Shown in pieces: positions 54,829 to 64,000 of a stretch of DNA of 64,000 bases. The notes under the pieces were generated by a model. The model did not search any database. It was given only the letters and a program-made list of their open reading frames with translations, and was not told where the DNA came from. A program made the position numbers and the translations under genes. The DNA is from Syngnathus acus (lineage: Eukaryota > Chordata > Actinopteri > Syngnathiformes > Syngnathidae). Numbering within the stretch: position 1 is the first letter of the stretch; every line of letters starts with the position of its first letter. The stretch spans positions 13,612,967-13,676,966 of the forward strand of contig NC_051091.1 in assembly GCF_901709675.1 (NCBI RefSeq). Direction: 5' to 3'.

Positions 54829-56739
54829 CGCGCCGTTTGCATGCGCTCAGTACAGTGTGTGAGTGGTGCGCGCACTCACACGCACGCCCTGAGAGGGACT
54901 ACCTGTCACTGCCTCAGCCTCCATGATTCTCGTCTCCCGTTGTTATTTGAACAAGAAATACAGCTATTTTGACTATGAAAATGATCCATATGTATAGGGA
55001 AAAACACCAAAATTGCATTAAAACCATAGACCACAGGACAGATATTATATTATGTTTTATTATATTATTCATTTTTTAACAACTTATGGTGACAGCTGAG
55101 GAAACCATGTTGAGCCCTTTACCGCCCCTGGTGGCAAGGTGAGGCACTGCCTCACCTGCCTCCTATGAGTGCACGTGCCTGGTCAAGTCCAAGTCAAGTT
55201 AACTGTAGTTTTTATTTATTAACTTGCTCCATATTAAATCATATTTACTTAATTCAGTTTCATCATCATATTCATTGCATTAAAGCTATATATACACACC
55301 TATTTAGATAAATGAAAAGCACTTACTTGGCAGAATGGCTCTTCAAATGACGGACAAAGTTTGAAGTTGTCGTCTGGCTGTCCGAAATGTTTTTGTTGCA
55401 TATCTCGCACTGTGGTGTCCGTCTTTTGCCGTCATAAAAGTAATTGCGATAGCAGAAGGTGATGACTCGCGGTACCGCTCAGGATGACATGTTTGCGCAC
55501 GTCTGATATAAAGGGGCGTGATTCTCCAATAAACACGTTCGGTAGGTAGAGCGGGCACGACTGATTGATTGACAGGGTAGTGATCCAATCATGACAACGC
55601 CATTCTCAGCCTGCGCTCCTACCGTGTTATCGATATTATTTTTTTAAATGTATTATTAATTTTATATTCAAACTGAAAACATAAACTAAATAACACTGAA
55701 GTCATTCAAGTCATCGTGTCTCAAGTCAAGTCCCGAGTCTTTAACTTCCAAGTCGAGTCTCAAGTTTTTTAATTTTTTGTCAAGTCAAGTCACAAGTCAT
55801 CAAAACAGCGACTCGAGTCGACTCGAGTCCAAGTCACAGTGACTCGAGTCCCCATCTCCGCTTGATGGATTTAATTTTGCCGTCTATATTAGGTCTATGG
55901 AATAGCCTATTATAGACGTCTATATCAGGTTACAAAATAACCACACTTCACACGGATCAATGGTTGTTTAAAACAAAGAAACGCAACCTCCGTACATTAT
56001 TTATACAACCTACAGCTGGTTTAGGGTTTAATATTTCATATTTATATTTATGGATTTAAATTTCCCTGTCAGCCATAGACGTCTATTAGACTATGTATAG
56101 ACCTAATTTAGACGTCTATAATTGGTCTATGTATAGACCTAAAATAGACGTCTAAATTAAAAACATCAAATATGATCATATTTCGAAATTTTAAAGTCTC
56201 AACCAGCTGTAAGTTATATAAATAATGTACAGAAGTTGTTTGGCTTTGTTTTTAACAACCATATTGATCCGTACATGTGAAGTGGTTATTTCTGTAACCT
56301 GATAAAGACGCCTATTTTTGGTTATTCTATAGACCTAAAGTAGACGTCTAAATTAGGTCTATGTGTAGACCTAGAAGAGACGACAAATTTAAATCCATTA
56401 AATATGAAATATTAAACCATAAACCAGCTGTAGGTTGTATAAATAATGAACAGAGGTTGCATTGCTTTGTTTTAAACGACCATTGATCCGGGGTGAAGTG
56501 TGGTTATTTCTGTAACCTGATCGTCTATATTAGGTCTATGTGTAGACCTAATTTAGACGTCTATTTTAGGTCTACACATAGACTTAATTTAGATGTCTAT
56601 TTTAGGTCTGTAGAATAACCTAAAATAGAAGTCTATTTTAAGTCTACACATAGACCTAAAATAGATGACAAAATTAAATCCATCAAATATGAAATATTAA
56701 ACCAAAACCATTCTGTAAGTTGTATACATAATGTACAGA

Positions 56740-57480
56740 AAAAGTCAAAGTCTGCTTTATTGTCAATTTCTTCACATGCCAAGACACACAAAGAAATCGA
56801 AATAACATTCCCACTATCCCACGGTGACAAGACATAGTACACAATATACATACAAGTAAACAACACAAAAAAAATAAAAACAAGAAGGCACAAACAATGA
56901 ATAAATAAGAGTGGTGAATAAATAATAAATAAACAAATAACACAATAAATAAGAGGAGCAAAAATGGAGCAAGTGTGCATACAGCAGACAGTCAGAATAT
57001 AGCTCAAAAGTACAGGACGCTACGCAGAAGGGGGGAGAGAGTTCAGGATCCTAACAGCCTGGAGAATGAAGCTGTTGGTGAGTCTGGTGGTGCGGGAGCG
57101 CAGGCTCCTGTACCTCTTCCCAGAGGGCAGAAGATCGAACAAAGAGTGAGCGGGGTGACTCACATCACTCACAATCGTGGTCGCCTTGCGGGTGAGATGG
57201 GAGGTGTAAATGTCCTTCAGGGAGGGGAGTGAAGCACCAATAATCTTACCAGCCGTGTTCACTATGCGCTGGAGGGCCTTCACGTTGTATTCAGTGCAGC
57301 TACCACCCCAGACAGCGATACAACTGGAGAGGACGCTCTCAATGGTGCCACGGTAGAATGTAGTCATGACGGCCGGAGGAGCACTTGCTCGCCTGAGTTT
57401 CCGCAGGAAGTACAGGCGGCGCTGAGCTCTCTTGGCCAGTGATGCGGTGTTGGCGGACCAGGAGAGGTCCTCACTGAAGT
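56740..57480 (-). mobile_element. Rex1/CR1-like LINE 3' fragment
   Basis: The minus frame 57020-57502 includes LAKRAQRRLYFLRKLRRASA, SVLSSCIAVWGGSCTEYN and a C-terminal tail after the reverse-transcriptase core, as in Rex1/CR1-type LINEs. It is followed by a 3' UTR ending in TTGACAATAAAGCAGACTTT. Strongly 5'-truncated; inserted in the palindromic array. Confidence 0.75.
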
Positions 57481-57552
57481 TGTGATGGTTTGTTTTAAAC
57501 AACCATTGATCCGTGTGGAGTGTGGTTATTTCTGTAACCTGAGGCCAATTTT

Positions 57553-57620
57553 AATCCATCCATCCATCCATCCATCCATCCATCCATCCATCCATCCATC
57601 CATCCATCCATCCATCCATC
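57553..57620. repeat. (ATCC)n microsatellite with LINE-type tail
   Basis: About 16 ATCC units followed by ATCTTCTATACCGCTTGTCC, which is the 3' end of a fish LINE or LINE-mobilised element in reverse. Confidence 0.85.
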
Positions 57621-57870
57621 TTCTATACCGCTTGTCCCCACCATAAAATATGAAATATTAAACCCTAAACCAGCTATAAGTTGTATAAATAATGTACAGA
57701 AGTTGTGTTGCTTTGTTTTAAACAACCAATGATCCGTGTGAAGTGTGGTTATTTCTGTAAACTGATATAGAAGTCTATATTAGGTTTTTCCATAGACCTT
57801 ATATAGATGCCAAAATTAAATCCATTAAATATGAAATATTGAACCCTAAACCAGCTGTAATTTGTACGAA

Positions 57871-59383
57871 CAATGTTGTATTGCTTCTTTCGAAATGCTA
57901 GGGGCAGACATGTGCATAAATTGTGCGCCACCGTAAAAAACAAGAAGAAGAAGAAGTAGAAGTAAAAGTGTCCACAGCAAGTAAACTGCTCAGTCGACGC
58001 ATGTTGCTTCTAAAAGACAAAATAAAAAAAAGACACCAAGGAAGCCTGCTATGAGGTGTTTCAGTAAGAGCTGTTGTTTTGTCATGCAAAGTTTGTCCAT
58101 TTCATTATCAATGGATTTCATGCTTGGACTTAAGTTGTAGCTTGCCTGCTAGCTAATACTTTGTTTTTCCATAATTCGCTACGTGACTAGTTGTTTTAGT
58201 TTAAATAATTTGGAGGAGAAGAGCTTCTGACACAAACGTTAATGGTCGCTAAATGTCAATGGTAGTGGTTTTCTTAAGTAAATAAAATCTCAAGTGAATA
58301 AAATCTTTTTGAAAGTTTATAACTGTATGATTAGCCTACATATAAAAAGCAAATATTATTTTTGACAAGTTGTTATGCCGTATGCATTTACAATTCATAT
58401 GTGATGTTGGATTTTGACAATGTATGTTCTCTCTTACTCTCACATTTTTTATGAGGGCTGGGCACTCTCCTCGTTGGACCAGTTTCTGCCCACAACCCTC
58501 AGATTATTCTATAATTTCTCATTTTTACATTTAACAATGCAAATCTGATAAACCATTGTCTAGCACACCGTTTTCGTGCACCATTTTAGCCCAATTCCAT
58601 CATTTATAACGAACTGATACACAAAGACAAACATAGATAACACACGGGCCCACAACATAGACATGACAATCTTCCCAGCTGATGACAAGGGGGGGGGGGG
58701 GCAACCGAAGTGTGGAGAACCTCGCCACCACCACGTCACACAATGCAACCCCCCACCTCTGTCCAAAATATGCATTTGTGCCCACCTGACCGTTTGGCCC
58801 AAACTTTAGAGTCGCACCCTTTTGAAAACACAAATGGTTACAGTTTAACCTCACCTCACAATGGGATACAACCTTCATGCTAATTATATATATACATTCT
58901 TTATCAAATTCTTGTTAAGCCATTTTTCTGACTCCAACTCACATGCCAATAAAAAATCAACAATTTTATACAAATCAACTTATTGTTCTTCATGAACCAC
59001 AAATCATCACTTCCACCCCATGAACAGCAGCACCACAACTAATCATTCACTTCTCCAGCTGCGTCGCTGTCCCATCTGACAGCCAAGCCTGCTTTCCACA
59101 CAATATCATCATAGACACACTTCAACAATTATGTAGCGACCTGGTTAACCCAGTTACCCTTCGCCCTAGACAACAATATAAGTCTCTAAGGTCGCACTAT
59201 TGAGGTCGGCAGGCATCCGTCCTGTTATATCAGCGATGCCTTCACCTTTTTTTTTTTTTTTTTTTTTTTTTTTCACGAGTCCCCGACTCGTATTGGTGGC
59301 CTGGCCGATCCAATCGACCCCGACCTTAGGCAACAGTGTAAGTCCCTAAGTGTCTACTATTGAGGCCACTCTGGTGCCCATAT
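57871..59383. other. Intergenic, no gene seen; direct-repeat partner and duplicated ~90-bp block
   Basis: 58440-58620 (GGACCAGTTTCTGCCCACAA) is repeated at 63575-63790. A GGCAACAGTGTAAGTCCCTAAG-type block at 59325-59370 has a diverged partner at 59160-59200 (CAACAATATAAGTCTCTAAG). A T-run lies at about 59248-59272. No coding frame is recognised. Confidence 0.5.
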
Positions 59384-59794
59384 TGTTAGGGTGGTGCTCA
59401 CTCTAACTTATTTTGCAAGAACCACACAGGAGACAAGTAAGTCCTTTTAGACACCTGCAGGTGGAGAGTCCATTCGTCGCTGTGCATACAGCGATGATCG
59501 AATGACGTCTGACTCTGGCGTCATGCAGGAGCATTTTTATTGAGAGAAACAGAGTAGGGTTGAGAGTGGGGGTGTGGGGTTGAAGCCCCTGGCCTGCTGA
59601 TCAAAGCATAGCAGGGGGTCTTTTACGACGTTGTGTAAACAAGGCAACTTTGATTGCTTCCTCTGCAGCTAGTCAATCAGCTGAAAAGATCTTAGCACTT
59701 TGTTCTACTACTTTCGACAGGACAAGCTAGGTAAATTATTACAGGTTACATTCCAACATAATCATACGATGAAGATAATCTGTAAACCCTAACA
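59384..59794 (-). mobile_element. Retroviral-type LTR (411 bp)
   Basis: On the minus strand it begins TGTTAGGGTTTACAG and ends CACCACCCTAACA, with TGTTAGGG/CCCTAACA inverted termini. AATAAA lies in CTCTCAATAAAAATGC (about 59535-59541). Directly upstream on the minus strand lies the purine tract AAAACAGGAGGGATA (59795-59809), as expected before a 3' LTR. A second purine tract of the same form (AAACAGGAGGGAAA) lies at about 61100-61113. Confidence 0.7.
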
Positions 59795-61234
59795 TATCCC
59801 TCCTGTTTTATCATATGATTATGTCAATCCCGATCAATCAAACATAAGTAAGAAAATACAATGACAGCAATAATTTCCAGTGAAGATGAGGTTTTTCCTC
59901 AATACTCCAGTCCAAATTTTGTATGAGTGAAAAACCTGCGGCTAGATATTATTTTGCAGGAAAAGTCTCACACGGTCCCTCTGCCTCAGGCGACCAGAAT
60001 GTTATCAATAACAACAGTTCAAGATAAAAATTGCTCGCGATTGTTCAGCCGTTGGGGGCTTGGCACGCCCACTGGTGGAGGGTGAGCACAATTCTCACCC
60101 CCTTCGCAGCTCTGCTCCGTCCGGGGAGAACTTGGAAATATCTGCTGCGTGGTCGTTGTCTTCAGTGGCTCAGGGTGGACTACCTGGCCACCAAGGGGGA
60201 AAAGGATTATTCTGCCTCTGTTTGAACTGGGGGCGGGGACGCTGTCGATGGCGGATCTGGTTCCTTGCAGGAACCCTTCACTGGGGTGCACTGGGACAGA
60301 TGATACCATGTATCTCCATCAATTCTGAGTCCTTACTTCACGTGCTCCTCTTTTCAATGTTTTGGTTGCCCTGGTTACAGAGGCGTTGCTACACTAAAGG
60401 GAGGGGAGATTGTGTCTGTAGCAACGCTGATTAGCCAAGGAATGTAGTGTGGTGTGAATTAGCACTTCATTGTCGGCCCGTGACCCCCGCAGAATTTGTC
60501 CTCTTTCCTCAACCAGCTGTTCTTCTCTCATGGTTGGCTGACTCGTCCTCGAGTGTGATCAGATAACTTGAATTGCCGCTTTCCTGTGGAACAATGCAAC
60601 TAAACCTTGGCTAACTTTATCTACTTGGTAAATTAACACACAATAATAATGAGTAACTTGTCCTAAACACTAAAACAAATGTTAAGTAAATGTAAGGTAA
60701 CTGGTATGCAGTTCCTTAAACAAACATTGAGTAAATATAGGATAACTTGTACGCAACTACTTCAAACTGTATATAACACTTAACAAAGAAAAACAGTTCT
60801 GATCAACAACAATCTATGAACCAAACCTACAGTTAATTAAAATGAATGAAGTTTCTTTGAACCAAATAAGAACATTTCGCCTATGCAAATAAGCTCTGCT
60901 CATTGTTAGTGAAGGCCTCTTACAGGAACAAAAACACACAGATAACATAAGGACAGGAAGGACACATATGGCTGACAGGGATCAAAAGACATCCCTGTCA
61001 CTGAAGAGGAAGAACCTAGATAAAAGGAAAGTCATAAACTCGTAAAGACAAGGCCTCCAGGTCTGGCAGGCCAAGGCTTCACTTATATTATTCCAACATT
61101 TCCCTCCTGTTTATCACACATTTGCTCAATTTTTACATTACCAAAAACAACCACTTCTCTTGATTTTCAGTTGTCGGATCACAAGTATGAGCACAAATAT
61201 ATTTACACCAAAAAGGATAAATGTTGCGACATCA

Positions 61235-62065
61235 TCATTCGGAAATACACAGATCTGGGAAAAAGTCTGTAAACTCAAGTGCAAAAATTGCATCATCATC
61301 ATCGTTATCATCAACATGCTGGCGTTCAGACACTAGGCATACCCGGGCCATCTCGTCTTCCATGGGCGATATTGCTGTAGTGATGAGACGATTAAACAGA
61401 GCACGGAGACATGCAATACAACAACATCCACACAAGGTGAGTATAGCAGTAATTGAGGACACAAGGGCTTTATACTTCCCAAAAGCAGTCATCCACTTGT
61501 AGTGCTCTTCCATCCTCGTGTTGAGGGATTGCAAGCTTGCAATCGCCTTCGTCAGGCCTCCATCAGGGGCGGTGTCGTTCTGGATGAAGGTGCAGCATTG
61601 TTCCCTGAACATTGCGCAGACCCTTCCTTTCTCAGACAACAACATAACAAGAGCATTGCGGTTCTGGATTGACATTAGGGAAGGCGTGGCTAGCTGTTCG
61701 TGCACTGCCTCAAGTCCCGCTTGTGTCCGTTTGCCCAATTTCTGCATGTTGCAATGGATGTAATTTATCCTGTCAACGTTCTTGTTCATCGTACACCAGC
61801 AGCAAATGGAGGACTCCCATCCCGCTGCAATTTGGTTAATTAATTCTTATTAATCAGGAACTCCTCTGGGGACCCTAATTGCATCAATTTCAGTCAGATC
61901 ATCGTCGCCTCTCAAATTTAAAGACATTTTGGTTTTTTCCAGCTTTTTCCCAGATCTTGGCATGTCGATACATATACAATTTTGGTTGACTACATTCTCT
62001 AAAAGCAATGTTTTTTTTGTTTTTTTCTCAACGGATATTATATAGAACACTGTCGCACCTTTCAC
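61235..62065 (-). pseudogene. Endogenous retrovirus env transmembrane-subunit remnant
   Basis: The minus frame 61235-61789 (184 codons) contains a heptad-like region, then LMSIQNRNALVMLLSEKGRV, a CX6CC-type cysteine motif, a hydrophobic membrane-spanning stretch (about residues 108-135) and an Asp-rich tail. This is the layout of a gamma-type retroviral transmembrane subunit. A preceding piece (61850-62065) is in the same strand but separated by stops. No surface subunit, pol or gag is recognised in the window. Fossil fragment. Confidence 0.7.
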
Positions 62066-62344
62066 AATCAGTAGACGTGACAGATTTCACACAATCTTTT
62101 GTCAATGGCAACGGTACAACATAAAGAATCGGTCGTAAACCCATACATATGACATTCATTATTTTTTTCTGTCTTTGCAGCTTGTTTTGCCATGAGCAAT
62201 CAATTGTTTCTTTTACCAGTTACTCTTATAGTCACCTGAAACAAACTATCCACATTCATTTTAGAGATATTGATTCCATTCTTTAACATCTACAGCGGTT
62301 GTTGACAAAGTATTATTTCTTTACATAACGTCTTTGCCACTGTT

Positions 62345-62460
62345 AAGATTCAAGAGTTTTTTTTTATTCGCCATGTTTGAGCGTGCCAAACAAGGAATTT
62401 GACTTCGGTAAATCACACCCTCTGTTCAACATTTAGGTGACTAACAACACAGGACATGTG
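62345..62460 (-). mobile_element. LINE 3'-tail fragment (Rex1/CR1-like UTR), second copy
   Basis: GCCAAACAAGGAATTTGACT and GGTGACTAACAAC match 26220-26310. Short, non-coding. Confidence 0.45.
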
Positions 62461-64000
62461 AAAAATGGCAAATATTCTCAAACATCCCCTTAAGGCATTC
62501 AGTGTTTATTTTGAAGCCAATTCAATCCATTTTGAGAATGCATCTATTATGACCAGGCATTATAACCCTGTGGATTGAGCTTAGCACATGTTAAACAAGC
62601 TCTACAAATGTTTTTTTATAAATGTTTTGAATATGAATCAAATTCATATGTTGTATAAAGCTGACTGAACTGCCCTTTCATCCCCCCTGTTGAGCCATGT
62701 GTCAACACCATGTGACAACATCATGGCTCAATATTGCTGCCCATTTGTATCGGTTCATTTGTATGATAGGTCAGTCTTTTGGTCATTTATAGATGCCATT
62801 CTCTACTCTTGCCCCTCTTTTCGTCCATAATTGAATGTCAGTCGATGGACTTTGTCGCTGCACATCTTTAAAAACGTTTCAGTAATTTAATCTGCTTCTT
62901 GTGTGTATAAAATTTGAAGCGTCTTTTGCACTACAGCTATGCGGTTCCGTCTGCAAGCGTGTTACCTCTTGACACCTTATCAGTCTCGTGTGTGCCCTGC
63001 ACACGTGCATATCAATTGGACTGCTTCCACAACTAGCTTAGTTGTAGTTTCTTGTAGTTTCTTTAGTTACTTTTCAATCATTTTCTCATCGTTTATCACA
63101 AGAATCTTAGAAATTTGAATAAAATCAAAATGTATGTTTTATTTTACTCAATTGTATGATTTAGAGAATCCATATGTAGTAAAGTGTTGTATTACTACAT
63201 ATGATTTCATCTTCGTTTAATTTGACACACCTTTCAAAATGCTTCTCAGTGTCCCAGTGCACACGTTTTGCGTGTGTAACTGGTTGTCTCAACCCGTGTT
63301 CCACATCCTAATTTTTCCTTCCTCAAGGTGTCAAACCAATCAAGATAAAAAGATAAAAACCAACAAAATGACCGGCAGTAAATTAATATAATAGTTAATT
63401 GTTGTTGTTTCTTAACTTCAACTCAATCGCTCTCTTATTCTCAAATGTAAAAACTTGTATAGTCTTGACACAACCAATCGACTATTCCCTTTAAATTTAG
63501 CATCGAAATGTCGTTATTTCATAATTTTTCTTCATCCAATTCCAGAAAGCAAGTTCTTTCCATCTCTCAAATTTTGTTTCATCAAGGCTAGGCATTAATG
63601 CAGTGTGGACCAGTTTCTGCCCACAAACAAATTGCTTGCTTTTTTTTTTTTTTTTTTTTTTCACTTCCTATTTTTACAAAATCGTTTTTGTTTTGCGGTG
63701 CAAATCAGATAGACTACAGTCTAAGAAATTCTTTTGTGCACCTGTATTAGCCAATTTCATCCTTTTAACACATAACACAGCACACAGACAACACAAAAAC
63801 AGCAGAGACACAGCTCACAAACAATACCAACAAACAACGCTGCGCAAACGTCATCCTCTATTTTGACGTTTTGGTTATACTTTTTTTCTCATCAGTGCCT
63901 TTTATCCTTCATGCAAATATTGTCACATCTTCCTTAAGCATCACCCTGCTTCAAATATTCAAACATTCTCTGAGCGACTCACACTTTCCCTGCCTCGCCT
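62461..64000. other. AT-rich intergenic sequence, no gene recognised
   Basis: No coding frame with a known domain and no terminal repeat pair. It holds a T-run at about 63640-63662 and the direct repeat 63575-63790 that matches 58440-58620. Confidence 0.5.

Larger units (their letters stand above)
53339..55181 (-). mobile_element. hAT-type element nested in the previous one
   Basis: Ends CAGTGACGTGCGGTGAGG and (reverse complement) CAGGCACGTGCACTCATAGG. Perfect target duplication GTCAAGTC at 53331-53338 and 55182-55189. It contains a transposase N-terminal remnant (minus strand) and a SINE. Confidence 0.9.
53176..55860. mobile_element. hAT-type element (CAGAGATGGG ends, AAGTC-repeat termini)
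   Basis: Ends CAGAGATGGGACCAAGTC and (reverse complement) CGGAGATGGGGACTCGAGTC, flanked by GTTGATGG (53168-53175) and CTTGATGG (55861-55868). The uninterrupted sequence elsewhere in the flanking array reads TTTGATGGATTTAA. Both ends are rich in CAAGTC / GACTTG repeats. Much of the interior is a second hAT element. Confidence 0.8.
55861..57870. repeat. Array of inverted and direct units with palindromic TAGACGTCTA blocks
   Basis: Units of roughly 230-300 bases contain TAGGTCTATGTGTAGACCTA-like and TAGACGTCTA palindromes, CCAGCTGTAGGTTGTATAAA and AACAACCATTGATCCGTG. They occur in alternating orientation at about 55870-56090, 56150-56410, 56400-56720, 57480-57545 and 57640-57870. The outer piece 53121-53175 also belongs. 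Interrupted by the hAT elements on the left and a LINE fragment at 56740-57480. Confidence 0.8.

Noticed and set aside
56633-57007. Hydrophobic 124-codon minus frame resembling a membrane protein
   Set aside because: AT-rich 3' UTR of the Rex1-like LINE fragment; the hydrophobicity comes from base composition.

Overview
The window is nuclear DNA of a ray-finned fish, most likely a percomorph teleost. The genes have short GT-AG introns and are separated by densely nested fish-type transposable elements: Rex3/RTE-like LINEs with GATG-type tails, Penelope-like elements, tRNA-derived SINEs, and Tc1/mariner, pogo-like and hAT transposons. There is no bacterial or organellar signal. The species cannot be named from the sequence.

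Host genes are all on the + strand. (1) 381-9729: the last 27 coding exons of PIK3C2B, a class II PI3-kinase, with C2, helical, kinase, PX and terminal C2 domains. (2) 16961-18935: the two-exon PPP1R15B gene, a PP1 regulatory subunit for eIF2alpha-P dephosphorylation. The PIK3C2B-PPP1R15B neighbourhood in this relative orientation is also found in mammals. (3) 22245-24465: a broken C-type lectin plus LCCL-domain gene remnant with about three frameshifts. (4) 47478-52104: a complete 15-exon ALDH4A1 gene for mitochondrial P5C dehydrogenase, 561 codons, with both catalytic residues present.

Repeat islands. A pogo-like transposon with a second TIR element nested in it sits in PIK3C2B intron 24 of this numbering (6.4-8.7 kb). 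An inverted dimer, a Tc1 element and a hAT element lie back to back between PIK3C2B and PPP1R15B (10.8-16.2 kb). From 19.7 to 32.1 kb there are pogo-like and hAT elements and a full-length Rex3-like LINE. From 32.1 to 39.9 kb one mariner-type element is split by an inverted pair of Penelope-like elements (one carrying a TIR element with a 251-bp tandem array) and by a Rex3 fragment. A second long Rex3 copy in reverse follows (40.0-43.3 kb). TIR elements, SINEs and a GAACG-rich repeat reach to about 40 bp upstream of the ALDH4A1 start codon. Downstream of ALDH4A1 there is hAT-in-hAT nesting (53.2-55.9 kb), a palindromic TAGACGTCTA array (55.9-57.9 kb), and a minus-strand endogenous retrovirus remnant with an LTR and an env transmembrane fragment (59.4-62.1 kb).

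The most distinctive features are the TE fine structure. Several TA-flanked element families share CCGT(A)-type termini but differ in short subterminal repeats. Empty sites for two insertions can be read within the window itself. Tandem arrays have grown inside transposons. The host genes are not functionally linked to one another as far as the sequence shows.
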